Source of the DNA: Gemmatimonadota bacterium
GTDB lineage: Bacteria; Gemmatimonadota; Gemmatimonadetes; Gemmatimonadales; Gemmatimonadaceae
Assembly: GCA_016714015.1 (NCBI GenBank)
Contig: JADJNZ010000006.1
Coordinates: 186,001 to 250,000 of the forward strand
Reading direction: 5' to 3'
Length of the DNA: 64,000 nt
The notes beneath the pieces were generated by a model. The model was not told where the DNA came from and ran no database searches. It worked only from the letters and a program-made list of their open reading frames with translations. Positions within the stretch are counted from its first letter, which is position 1; every line of letters starts with the position of its first letter. Made by a program: the position numbers and the translations under genes. Below, in pieces: positions 8,465-17,045 of the stretch.

Positions 8465-9643
8465 CTAGAAGTAGCTCGCGATGCCGAATTGCAGCGCCGC
8501 TCGCCGCGAGGCGGCGTTGCGCAGGAGGTCGTGCGACCATTCGCGGCGGAGGTTCACCTTCAGCACGGTCCCCGCCGCGGGCCGCAGGCTCGCACCAAGC
8601 ACGATCGCGCCGAGATCGTCGCCGATGAGTTGCCCGGTCGCGTCGAAGCGCCCGACGTTGCGGTCCACGTGCTCGAGGCGCGTGGTGACCGAAAGGATGC
8701 TGCCGCGCAGCACGCCGCGCTCCGCGCGCCACACCGGCGCGACCAGATCGAGGTGGATCCCCCATTGGCGCGACCCGAGCAGGTCGGTGAGTCCGTCGGG
8801 CAGGTCGACGCGCGCGAGGGCCGCCTCGCCGCGGAGCGTGATGCCGCGCGGGAGCGAGGCCGCGAGGTCGACGGCCGTGATCGCGAGGTCGCGCCGGGCA
8901 TCGACCGCCATGCCGTCGACGCGGAACGTGTTGTACGTGGTGCCGTACCAGGAGATCCCTGCCTCACCGACCTTCGGCGCCCGCAGTGCGAGCCGACCCG
9001 AGAGGGCGGGCACGCCGTTGTCATCGCCAGCGAATTGGCCGGCCCGCTTCCCGCTCGCGAGATGCGTGCGGCCTGTGGGATTGAGCACGACGCCCTCGCC
9101 GAGGCCGTTGGTCAGGTAGGCGTCATACGTGAGCGTGAGGCCGGCGGGGGCGAGACGCCCGTTCACGCCGAACCCGACCTCGGACAGCGTGGACGGGATG
9201 ATCTCGGTGGAGACGAGCGGCCGGGCGACGAACTCCCAGCGCGGACCGTCGTGGTTCTGGTTGAACGCGCCGATGGGCGGCAGGAGGATCCCGCCACGGA
9301 GCACGAGGGCGGAGGAGACGCGATAGTCGATGAGCGCCGTCTCCAGCGCGATCTCCTGCGTCCCGTGCTCGAACTCGAGCTCGGAGATGAAGCGGAGCCG
9401 GGGGCCGAGCGACGAGAAGAGGAAGAGGTTGAAGCGGCGCAACTCCATCGAGAGCCCCGGTCCGATGCCCTGCTCGCGCGCGAAGTGCGCGTTGGCCTCC
9501 ACGTACCCGCCCACCGCGGTGCGCCCGGCCTCCGCGATGAAGGGACGCCGGTAGATGCTCCCCTGCACCGACGAGGAATCATCCTGCGCCGCAAGGAGGG
9601 CCGGCGCGAGCAGGAGGGATGCCACGGTCGCGACGCGCCTCAT
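8465..9643 (-). CDS. outer-membrane beta-barrel (porin-like) protein
   Basis: A 392-residue protein with a signal peptide (MRRVATVASLLLAPALLAA, cleavage before QDD) and alternating polar/apolar strands through to a C-terminal Tyr-Phe, the usual outer-membrane barrel signature. The central stretch GGILLPPIGAFNQNHDGP followed by STEIIPSTLSEVGFGVNG resembles phosphate-selective-porin-like barrels of environmental bacteria. The ATG at 9643 overlaps the Rieske gene's stop (ATGA), making it the last gene of a three-gene redox operon. It may give the periplasmic redox proteins access to an outside substrate, or be a plain substrate channel. The transported solute is unknown. Confidence 0.8.
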   Translation of the reverse strand: MRRVATVASLLLAPALLAAQDDSSSVQGSIYRRPFIAEAGRTAVGGYVEANAHFAREQGIGPGLSMELRRFNLFLFSSLGPRLRFISELEFEHGTQEIALETALIDYRVSSALVLRGGILLPPIGAFNQNHDGPRWEFVARPLVSTEIIPSTLSEVGFGVNGRLAPAGLTLTYDAYLTNGLGEGVVLNPTGRTHLASGKRAGQFAGDDNGVPALSGRLALRAPKVGEAGISWYGTTYNTFRVDGMAVDARRDLAITAVDLAASLPRGITLRGEAALARVDLPDGLTDLLGSRQWGIHLDLVAPVWRAERGVLRGSILSVTTRLEHVDRNVGRFDATGQLIGDDLGAIVLGASLRPAAGTVLKVNLRREWSHDLLRNAASRRAALQFGIASYF

Positions 9644-10083
9644 GCGCGCTCCGTCGGCGCGACGGCGATGAGTATCGCGTCGTCGGACTCGCGCGCCGCG
9701 TGCCGGCGCAACGGGAGCTCGGCCGGTCCCTCGAGAACCGCGCCGTGCAGGTCGTACTCGCTCCCGTGGCAGGGACAGATCAACCGGTCGGCGCCGGGCT
9801 CCACCTCGCACCCCCGATGCGTGCACCGCGTCGAGAGCACGACGGGAGACGCGCCGGCGACACGACGCACGAAGAGCGGGAGTTCGAGTCCCGCCGACTC
9901 GACGAGCGCGCGGCCGTCGGCGTCGAGCGACGTGAACGGCACACGGAGCAGCCCATCGACCTGCTCGGCCCGCACGTACGGCACGGAAGCGCAGCCCGCC
10001 GCGAGCGCGGGCAGCGCCCCGAGCACGCAGAGGCCCGCGGCCGCGCCCGGCAACTGCTGGAGGAACTCGCGACGCGTGCGCAT
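9640..10083 (-). CDS. Rieske [2Fe-2S] lipoprotein
   Basis: A 147-residue protein. The N-terminus has a Tat-like TRREFLQQL followed by a hydrophobic stretch and the lipobox LAAGC (Cys31), so it is probably folded before export and lipid-anchored. The Rieske motifs are complete: CTHRGC (Cys87, His89, Cys92) and CPCHGS (Cys103, Cys105, His106), with Cys92/Cys105 placed for the disulfide of high-potential bc1/b6f-type Rieske proteins. No cytochrome b is nearby, so it is not part of a bc complex here. It starts on the last base of the di-heme gene's stop (TGATG) and is followed by an overlapping beta-barrel gene, so a role as electron carrier for the di-heme protein is likely. Confidence 0.9.
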   Translation of the reverse strand: MRTRREFLQQLPGAAAGLCVLGALPALAAGCASVPYVRAEQVDGLLRVPFTSLDADGRALVESAGLELPLFVRRVAGASPVVLSTRCTHRGCEVEPGADRLICPCHGSEYDLHGAVLEGPAELPLRRHAARESDDAILIAVAPTERA

Positions 10084-11363
10084 CAGAGCGACCTCAGGTA
10101 GCGGAGCACCCGCTCTTGGTCGGCGGCCGAGAGGGCGTTGAACGCCGCGCGACTCGCCCCGCCTTCGCCACCGTGCAGACCGATCGCGGCGCGCAGCGTA
10201 CGCGCGCGACCATCGTGCAGCAGGAAGGGCGTGCCCCCGGTGGCGCGCTCGGCGAGCCCGATCCCCCAGAGCGGCGCGGTGCGCCATTCCGCCGAGGTCG
10301 CGCGCCCCTCGGTGTAGCCGTCGTCCAGCTCCGGTCCCATGTCGTGCAGCAAGAGGTCGGTGAGCGGCGAGAACTCCACCCGGTCGAGCGGCGCGACGTC
10401 GGAGCGGCCGGTGCGCATCGTGAGCAGGTGGCAGCGGGCGCAGCCGATGGCCTCGAAGCGATCGCGTCCCGCGAGGACCTCCGGAGCGTTCTCCCCCCGC
10501 CGCGGCGGCGGCCGCAGTGTGCGGAGATAGAACGTCACGCTCGCGACGGTCCCGCTCCCGACCTCCGGGTCGGCGACGCCGTCGCTCGCGGCGCCGCCTG
10601 TCGCCGGTACGAGCAGGTCATCCGGGTGCTCGTCGGTCGTGAGCCCCATGTCCTCGAGGTACGCATTCACGGTCTGGTGCCGCAACGTGACGGCCTGCGC
10701 CTTCCTCCCGAATCGGCCGAGATGACGACCGGCCCACGCCACGTGCCGCGGAGCGCCGCCGCTGACCCCTGCCGTCGCCTCCGCCGCGAGACGCGTGACG
10801 AGGTCGGACGCATCGACCCAGCTGGGACGGCCGGAGATGCCATCACCATCGAGATCCGCCGAGTCGGCGCGCGCGAGAATGGTGGTGTCATCCACCGCCT
10901 CAAGCAGACCGAGTCCGGTCACGGCCGGAGGCGTGAACCGCGCAGAGACGGTCGCGGTCGCGGGAAGGCGTTCGGGCGTGTGCCCGAGGATCGCGCGGCC
11001 CTGCAGCTGCGGACCACCGTCGGCGCGCATCGGATCGAAGGTGGCGCCCTCGTAGCGGCCGAAACGCGTGATGTCGAAGAGCGGATGCCCCTTGCCATCG
11101 CCGGCGTGACACGCGTCGCAGGACTGCGCGATGAAGGTCGGCCCGAGCCCTTCGGCCGGGGCGAAGGGGCGGGCGAACTCGGCGTCGCCGCGCGCGAAGG
11201 CGGCCTGCTGTGCCCCGGTCAGTCCGGCGATCGGCCCTTCGAGGATCTCGTCGTTCCGCGGAGCGCCGGGGAAGAGCGGCTCGCCACAGGCGGTGGCGAG
11301 CAGCAGCGCGATGAGGGGCGCGGCGCGACGCAAGCTCCGGGTATTCGTCGGTACATTGGACAT
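10083..11363 (-). CDS. di-heme oxidoreductase lipoprotein (DHOR/DUF1111, c-type)
   Basis: A 426-residue protein with lipobox LLATAC (Cys26) and two c-type heme sites, CDACH (82-86) and CARCH (308-312). This arrangement and the GLGLLEAVDD...LDGDGISGRP calcium-site-like region belong to the DHOR/DUF1111 family, sometimes called thiol oxidoreductase, related to bacterial di-heme peroxidases. It should sit in the periplasm or on the outer membrane's inner face. It leads an operon with a Rieske lipoprotein and a beta-barrel. The ATG is preceded within 40 bases by a promoter-like sequence with an inverted repeat. The electron donor/acceptor and the true substrate of this family remain unclear. Confidence 0.88.
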   Translation of the reverse strand: MSNVPTNTRSLRRAAPLIALLLATACGEPLFPGAPRNDEILEGPIAGLTGAQQAAFARGDAEFARPFAPAEGLGPTFIAQSCDACHAGDGKGHPLFDITRFGRYEGATFDPMRADGGPQLQGRAILGHTPERLPATATVSARFTPPAVTGLGLLEAVDDTTILARADSADLDGDGISGRPSWVDASDLVTRLAAEATAGVSGGAPRHVAWAGRHLGRFGRKAQAVTLRHQTVNAYLEDMGLTTDEHPDDLLVPATGGAASDGVADPEVGSGTVASVTFYLRTLRPPPRRGENAPEVLAGRDRFEAIGCARCHLLTMRTGRSDVAPLDRVEFSPLTDLLLHDMGPELDDGYTEGRATSAEWRTAPLWGIGLAERATGGTPFLLHDGRARTLRAAIGLHGGEGGASRAAFNALSAADQERVLRYLRSL

Positions 11364-11397
11364 GATTTAGTATGTCCTAAGTACCGCGGACCGTCAA
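11364..11397 (-). promoter_or_regulatory. promoter of the di-heme/Rieske operon with inverted repeat
   Basis: Reading the minus strand, TTGACG (11397-11392) is followed after 16 bases by CATACT (11375-11370), which ends five bases before the ATG. An inverted repeat TTAG-N6-CTAA (11367-11380) covers the -10 region and may be an operator. There is no Shine-Dalgarno, so the transcript may be leaderless. It lies in the 47 bases between the RND gene and the di-heme gene, so the redox operon is separately controlled. Confidence 0.5.
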
Positions 11398-11410
11398 TCC
11401 ACCTGAGGAC

Positions 11411-14400
11411 TCAGGTCGCCCACTCCGCCTCGGCCGCACGGGAGTCCTCGCCCGCCTCTTCCTCCGCACGCGCCAGCTCCCATCGCGTGAGCGCCCGGTA
11501 CAGTAGCGGCAGCACGAACAGCGTGAGGAACGTCGAGGTGACGAGCCCGCCGATCACGACGCTGGCGAGCGGGCGTTGCACCTCGGCGCCGGCACTCGAG
11601 GAGATCGCCATGGGCACGAAGCCGAGGCTGGCGACGAGCGCGGTCATGAGGACGGGACGCAACCGATCCATCGCGCCGTCGCGCACCGCCTTCTCGAGGT
11701 CGAGCCCGCGATCCCGCAGATGATTGAGGTGCTCGACGAGCACGACCCCGTTGAGCACCGCGATCCCGAAGAGCGCGATGAAGCCGATGCTCGCGGAGAG
11801 GTTGAGGTTGAGTCCGCGCAACCAGAGCGCCGCCACGCCGCCGACCAGCGCGAAGGGGACGTTCAGCAGCACGAGCCCGGCCTGCGAGACGGAGTCGAAC
11901 GAGAGGAAGAGCAGGAAGTAGATGAGCAGCAGCGCGGCGGGGACGACGAGCACGAAGCGGCCGAGCGCGCGCTGCTGGTTCTCGTACTGCCCACCCCACT
12001 CGAGGAAGACCCCGGCCGGCAGGTCCACCTGCGCCTCGACGTTCGCGCGGACCTCCTGCACGAAGCTGCCGAGGTCGCGGCCGCGGACGTTGGCCATGAC
12101 GAGCGTGCGCCGCTGCGCATCCTCATGGGCGATGAGCTCGGGGCCCATCACCGGCGTGAGGCGCGCGAGCGAACCGAGCGGGACGAGGCCGCCGTTCGCC
12201 GTGCGCACCGTGATGCGCTTGAGCGCCTCGAGGTCGCCACGGTTCACGGCCGGCAGCCGGACCGCGACCCCGATCCGGCGCGGGCCGTCGACCAGTTCGG
12301 TCGCGACCGTCATGCCGGTGCCCAGATCGAGTGCCTCCTGGACATCGGCGACGCTCACGCCGTAGCGCGCGAGGGCGCCGCGGTCGACGTCGACGCGATA
12401 CTGGCCGCTACCGTCGGCGATCTCCACCGAGACGTCGGCCGCGCCCTCGACGCCGGCGACGATGCCGCGGATCCGTTCGCCGAGACGTTCGTTCACTTCG
12501 CGGTCCGGGCCGACGACCTTGATGCCGAGGTCGGTGCGGATGCCGCTCTCCGCTTCGTCGAGCCGCATGGCGAGCGGCTGCGTGAACGAGACCTCGAGCC
12601 CCGGGATGTCCTGCAGCGCGCTGTCGAGCGCGGCGACGAGGCCCTCGCGGTCGCTCGCGGTCGTCCATTCCTCGCGCGGCTTGAGGATCACGTACGTATC
12701 GCCCTCGAAGAGCCCCATCGCCTCGGTCGCGAGGTCGGGACGCCCTTCCTTCGTCACGACGGTGATGACCTCGGGGAACCGCTTGATGATCCGTTCGGCC
12801 GCGCTCGAGAGCCGTGTCGCCTCACCGAGGGAGATGCTCGGCAGCCGGCGCGTCGTGATCAGGATGTTGCCCTCGTCCAGCTTGGGCATGAACTCGGTGC
12901 CGATCCAGGCGAAGGACGCCATCGCGACCACGACGGCGGCGGCGGACGACACCACCACGAGCCGGGTGCGCTGGAAGACCCACTCGAGGCCACGCCCGTA
13001 GGACGCCTTCAGCGCGTCGAAGAAGCGATTGGGCTTCTCGCGCGCATGCCGCAGCAGCATGTGCGACATCGTCGGCACGTAGGTCAGCGCGAGGAGCAGC
13101 GAGCCGAGCACCGCGGTGACGACGGTGAAGGCCATCGGCTTGAACATGCGGCCTTCCATCCCGTCGAGCGTGAAGATGGGGATGTAGACCGCGACGATGA
13201 TCGCGATGCCGAAGAGGATCGGCCGGCCGACCTCGACCGCGGCGGAGAGGAACAGGGAATCCCGATCCCCGTGCGCCCCCTCCTCGAGCCGTCGCACGAA
13301 GTTCTCGACCATCACGACCGACGCGTCGACGATGAGGCCGAAGTCGAGCGCCCCCAGGCTCATCAGGTTCGCCGAATACCCGAAGAGCTTCATCCCGGCG
13401 AAGGCGAAGAGCATCGAGAGCGGGATGACCGACGCGACGATGAGCGAGGCGCGCACGTTGCGCAGGAACAGGAAGAGCACGGCGATGACGAGGAGACCGC
13501 CCTCGATCAGGTTCTTCGTGATCGTCGAGGTCGTGCGCGCCACGAGTTCGGTCTGGTCGTAGAACGGCGTGATGTGCACGTGGGCCGGGATCCCCTGCTT
13601 CACCTCCTCCATTCGCGCGCGCACGCCGGCGATCACCTGACGCGAGTCGGCACCCTTGAGCTTGAGCACCATCCCCGTGACGACCTCGCCCTTGCCGTCC
13701 TGGGTCACCGCGCCCTGCCGCGGCAGCGCGCCCTGCTCCACGACGGCGATGTCGCGCACGAGCACCGGCGCACCGCCCCGGGTCGACACCACCATCCGGC
13801 CGATCTCGTCGAGCGACTCGGCGCGACCGACCCCGCGCAGCGTGAACCGCTCGCCGGCGTTCTCGACGTAGGCGCCGCCGAACGCGCGGTTGTTCGCCCC
13901 GAGCGCATCGTGCACCTCCGCGAGCGTGAGGCCGCGCGACGCGATCTTGGACGGGTCGACGACCACGTGCACCTGTTCCGTGTAGCCGCCCCACGAGTTG
14001 ACCTCGCTCACACCGGGGACCGTGCGGAGGCGCGGGCGGATCGTGTAGTCGTGCAGCGTCTTGAGGTCGGTGAGCGACATCGAATCGCTCGTGACCGTGT
14101 ACTGGTACAGCTCACCCATGGGCGTGGAGACCGGTCCGAGCCCCGCTTCGATCCCCGTCGGCAACGCGCCCTTCGCATCGGCGAGGCGCTGCTGGACGAG
14201 CTGGCGCGCGAAGTAGACGTCGACGTCGTCGGGGAACGAGACGGTGATGATCGAGAGCCCCTGCTTCGACACGGAGCGCACGCCCTCGGCGCGCGGGATC
14301 CCCATCAGCGACGACTCGATCGGATACGTCACGAGCCGCTCGATGTCCTCCGGCGGCATCCCCGGCGCGGGCGTGATGACCTCCACCCGCGTGCCGGTGA

Positions 14401-14521
14401 GGTCGGGGAACGCGTCGAAGGGCAGGTGCGTGAGCGCGTAGAGACCGCCGATCACGAGCGTGAGCGCGCCGCCGATGACGAAGAACCGCTGCTTCAGCGC
14501 GAACGCGATCAGGCGGTTCAT
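11411..14521 (-). CDS. heavy-metal efflux RND pump, CzcA/CusA type
   Basis: A 1036-residue inner-membrane proton-driven pump with twelve membrane segments and two large periplasmic loops, the normal RND size. The TM4 motif LGALDFGLIVDASVVMVEN with its acidic residues is the signature of the heavy-metal (HME) branch. The usual DFGxxVDGA form points to divalent Zn/Co/Cd rather than Cu/Ag, but here the Gly is Ala, so ion choice is open. The start ATG overlaps the adaptor's stop. With the adaptor and TolC-like protein it forms a complete tripartite exporter, and the two-component system immediately upstream probably controls it. Confidence 0.93.
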   Translation of the reverse strand: MNRLIAFALKQRFFVIGGALTLVIGGLYALTHLPFDAFPDLTGTRVEVITPAPGMPPEDIERLVTYPIESSLMGIPRAEGVRSVSKQGLSIITVSFPDDVDVYFARQLVQQRLADAKGALPTGIEAGLGPVSTPMGELYQYTVTSDSMSLTDLKTLHDYTIRPRLRTVPGVSEVNSWGGYTEQVHVVVDPSKIASRGLTLAEVHDALGANNRAFGGAYVENAGERFTLRGVGRAESLDEIGRMVVSTRGGAPVLVRDIAVVEQGALPRQGAVTQDGKGEVVTGMVLKLKGADSRQVIAGVRARMEEVKQGIPAHVHITPFYDQTELVARTTSTITKNLIEGGLLVIAVLFLFLRNVRASLIVASVIPLSMLFAFAGMKLFGYSANLMSLGALDFGLIVDASVVMVENFVRRLEEGAHGDRDSLFLSAAVEVGRPILFGIAIIVAVYIPIFTLDGMEGRMFKPMAFTVVTAVLGSLLLALTYVPTMSHMLLRHAREKPNRFFDALKASYGRGLEWVFQRTRLVVVSSAAAVVVAMASFAWIGTEFMPKLDEGNILITTRRLPSISLGEATRLSSAAERIIKRFPEVITVVTKEGRPDLATEAMGLFEGDTYVILKPREEWTTASDREGLVAALDSALQDIPGLEVSFTQPLAMRLDEAESGIRTDLGIKVVGPDREVNERLGERIRGIVAGVEGAADVSVEIADGSGQYRVDVDRGALARYGVSVADVQEALDLGTGMTVATELVDGPRRIGVAVRLPAVNRGDLEALKRITVRTANGGLVPLGSLARLTPVMGPELIAHEDAQRRTLVMANVRGRDLGSFVQEVRANVEAQVDLPAGVFLEWGGQYENQQRALGRFVLVVPAALLLIYFLLFLSFDSVSQAGLVLLNVPFALVGGVAALWLRGLNLNLSASIGFIALFGIAVLNGVVLVEHLNHLRDRGLDLEKAVRDGAMDRLRPVLMTALVASLGFVPMAISSSAGAEVQRPLASVVIGGLVTSTFLTLFVLPLLYRALTRWELARAEEEAGEDSRAAEAEWAT

Positions 14522-15744
14522 TCGCCTCCCTCCGCCGCCGCGCGACGCTTGAGGATCTCCGCCTTGCCGATCGCCGCGCCGCTCCCCAGGACCGAATCGC
14601 CCTTCACGACGCCGCCGAGGATCTCGGCGAAGGTCGAGGTGCGGCGACCGACCTTGACCGCGCGCGCCTCGAGCAGCAGCCCTTCACCCATGCGGGACCC
14701 GAGCACGACGACGGTGTCCCCTTCCATCACCTGGATCGCACCCATCGGCACGGCGAGCACCTTCGCGCCCGTGGCGCCCATCAGCTCGGCATCGGCGGTC
14801 ATCTCAGCGCGCAGCAGGCGTTGCCCGTCGCCGCGGATCGCGGCCCAGACCTCGATGGCCCGCGAGAGCGAGTCGACCACTGGGGCCACGCGCGACACCC
14901 GCGCCTCGAACACGCGCCGGGGATACGCCGGCACCTCGAAGTGCACGACGCCTCCCATCGCGATGCTCGCCACCGCCTCCTCGGGCAGCCGCACGACGAC
15001 CCCGAGCATCCCCTCGCGCGCGATGGTCACGAGCGGCTGCCCCACGAGGACCACCTGGCCCGGCTGCGCCTCTCGCCCGGTGACGACCCCGTCGAATGGC
15101 GCCCGGATGAGCGCGGCATGTTCATCGGTCCCGGCCGGCGTTCCGCTCCCGACCAGATGTTCCACGAACGCGGTCGCTCGCTCGAGCTCCGCATGCGCGG
15201 CGTCGCGCCCGGCGGCGGCGGCGGTGCGCGCGGCACGGGACCGCTCGACCTCTGCCTGCGACACGGCGCGCGCGGCCAGCAAGCGTTCGGCGCGGCCGGC
15301 CGCCGCGTCGGCGACCGACGCCGCGGAATCGGCGGAGATCGCGGCCGCCTTCGCGGCCGAGAGCTTCTGGCGCGCGTCCATCACCTCATGCGAGTGGATC
15401 ACCGCGACGATGTCGCCCTCCCTCACCAGGTCCCCGGGGAAGACCTTCACCTCCAGCACGCGCCCCTCGACGATGCTGCCGAGCGGCTGGGTGGACCCGG
15501 GATCGAGGCTCACGCGCGCCGGGACCTTCCAGGCATCGCTCCAGGCCTGCTCGGCGACGGCGACGAGCTCGAACTGGCCGATCGCGACCGCTTCGGCGGA
15601 GAGGAGGGCCGTGTCGGCGACGACCGCCGCTTCGGGGACCGCCGCCGCGTCGCCGCCGCAGGAAACGAGGAGCGAGGCGGGCGCGACGAGCGCGAGGACG
15701 AGGCGTGCCGCGCGCGCAGCGCGGCGGGGAGCGACGAGGATCAC
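14518..15744 (-). CDS. RND efflux periplasmic adaptor lipoprotein (CusB/CzcB-like)
   Basis: A 408-residue membrane-fusion protein. The signal ends in LLVSC (Cys29), so it is lipid-anchored. A lipoyl/barrel-sandwich half (around residues 65-110: GSIVEGRVLEVKVFPGDLVREGD) is followed by an alpha-helical hairpin rich in Ala and Glu (about 115-190), the second lipoyl half (APFDGVVTGREAQPGQVV), and beta-barrel parts. It links the RND pump to the outer-membrane channel. Both ends overlap neighbours by four bases, so the three pump genes are translationally coupled. I see no CusF-like metal-chaperone extension or His-rich region. Confidence 0.92.
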   Translation of the reverse strand: MILVAPRRAARAARLVLALVAPASLLVSCGGDAAAVPEAAVVADTALLSAEAVAIGQFELVAVAEQAWSDAWKVPARVSLDPGSTQPLGSIVEGRVLEVKVFPGDLVREGDIVAVIHSHEVMDARQKLSAAKAAAISADSAASVADAAAGRAERLLAARAVSQAEVERSRAARTAAAAGRDAAHAELERATAFVEHLVGSGTPAGTDEHAALIRAPFDGVVTGREAQPGQVVLVGQPLVTIAREGMLGVVVRLPEEAVASIAMGGVVHFEVPAYPRRVFEARVSRVAPVVDSLSRAIEVWAAIRGDGQRLLRAEMTADAELMGATGAKVLAVPMGAIQVMEGDTVVVLGSRMGEGLLLEARAVKVGRRTSTFAEILGGVVKGDSVLGSGAAIGKAEILKRRAAAEGGE

Positions 15745-16997
15745 GGAACCTCCACGGCGGGCGCGCCGATGGCGCGCCGCAGGTCAAGTCGAACGAGCGC
15801 GCGGTCGAGGGTGCCGCGCACGTAGTCCGCGCGCGCGTCGGTCGCGGCGCGGAAGGCATCGAGCAGTTCCACGAGCGAGGAGGCGCCCTCGCGATACGCC
15901 GCCTCGGCCGCGTTGGCGACGATCCCCGCCTGCGCGACGAAGGTGCCGTCGAATCCTGCCGCCCCGGCATCGAGCGCCTCAGCGGACGCGAGCGCCGCGC
16001 GCACCTCGGTGGCGACACGCAACTCCGTCATGCGCCGATCGGCGGTCGCCGTGAGCAGCTCGCCGGCGGTCCGCTCGCGGTTGCCGCCGTTGAGGTTGAG
16101 CAGCGGTGGCGTGAGGACCAGGCCGAACTGCGCGGTGGCATATCCGCCGGTACCCTTGTAGCCGCCGCTCAGTCCGACATCGGGAACGGCCCCGCGCGAC
16201 TCGGCGACACGACGCCGCTCTGCGGCACGCTCGGCCGCCCGCGCGGCAGCGAGATCGGGGCGATCGCGTTCGGCCGCGGCGAGCGCCGCCTCGAGCGTCG
16301 GGAGCTCCGAGAACGTGAGGATCGGCTCGGCGATGGCGACGGTCGCGGGATCCGGCTGTCCGATGATCGCTGCGAGCTGTGCGCGGGCGGCGGCGGCCGC
16401 AGCGACCGCCTGTGCCGCCGCGAGGCGCGCCCGCTGCGCCTCGATCCGCATGCGATACGCCGCGGCCTCGGAGACCTCCCCTTCGGCCGCGCGCAGTGAG
16501 TCGAGCTGCGCCACCCGTGTCGTGAGCTCCGACTGCTCCCTCGCGACCGTCGCGAGATGCTCCGCGGCCCATGAGTGCCACCAGGCGCGTGCGGTCGCGA
16601 ACTCCGCGGCGCGCGTGAGCGCGAGCGCGTCCGCCGCGGCGCGTTCGCGCGAGGCGCCGAGCGCCGAGCGGAGCGCGAATCGCCGCCCCGTGACGTCGAT
16701 CGGCACCGTGAGCGTGGCGAAGTCATCGAACGGGATCGGCGCACCCTGGTTCTCGCGCCGGAGTTCGAGGGTGGGATTGGCCCATTGGGCGTCGGTGCGC
16801 GCACGACCGACCAGTTCGGCCCGTCGGCCTGCGGCGGCCTGGGCAGCCGGTCCGGTCGCGGTGGCCGCTCGCACCGCGTCGGCGAGGGAGAGGCGCGGGG
16901 GCGCCGATGGCGCCTGCGCGCGCGCCATCGAGGCCAGGCTCACGAAGAGCACGGCGACTCGGAGGGCGCTCGTGGGGGAAGCGTCGTGTCGTGTCAT
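15741..16997 (-). CDS. TolC-family outer-membrane efflux protein (CzcC-like)
   Basis: A 418-residue outer-membrane factor: signal peptide to about residue 27 (SMARAQ), then two repeated halves of long, Ala/Arg/Glu-rich helices, typical of the OEP/TolC fold (PF02321). It forms the outer channel of the tripartite efflux pump and is the first gene of that operon. The ATG at 16997 has no Shine-Dalgarno. A -10-like TAGTAT lies eight bases upstream, preceded by a GTTCATC direct repeat, which suggests a leaderless transcript controlled by the OmpR-type regulator encoded just upstream. Confidence 0.92.
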   Translation of the reverse strand: MTRHDASPTSALRVAVLFVSLASMARAQAPSAPPRLSLADAVRAATATGPAAQAAAGRRAELVGRARTDAQWANPTLELRRENQGAPIPFDDFATLTVPIDVTGRRFALRSALGASRERAAADALALTRAAEFATARAWWHSWAAEHLATVAREQSELTTRVAQLDSLRAAEGEVSEAAAYRMRIEAQRARLAAAQAVAAAAAARAQLAAIIGQPDPATVAIAEPILTFSELPTLEAALAAAERDRPDLAAARAAERAAERRRVAESRGAVPDVGLSGGYKGTGGYATAQFGLVLTPPLLNLNGGNRERTAGELLTATADRRMTELRVATEVRAALASAEALDAGAAGFDGTFVAQAGIVANAAEAAYREGASSLVELLDAFRAATDARADYVRGTLDRALVRLDLRRAIGAPAVEVP

Positions 16998-17005
16998 CGC
17001 CGGGC

Positions 17006-17038
17006 ATACTAGGCGCCGGGGATGAACCCACGATGAAC
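17006..17038 (-). promoter_or_regulatory. direct-repeat operator and -10 box of the efflux operon
   Basis: On the minus strand two perfect GTTCATC heptamers (17038-17032 and 17027-17021) are spaced 11 bases start to start, one helical turn apart, as in OmpR/PhoB-family sites. Nine bases after the second repeat comes TAGTAT (17011-17006), a -10 match, and eight bases later the ATG of the TolC-like gene. No -35 is seen, as expected for an activator-dependent promoter. The same layout occurs upstream of the response-regulator gene. Confidence 0.62.
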
Positions 17039-17045
17039 GGCCCGG

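Noticed and set aside
11576..16054. A 1492-codon open frame on the plus strand
   Set aside because: It is antisense to the RND operon and is Arg/Asp/Glu/His-rich, as expected from reading GC-rich coding DNA backwards. No known domain.
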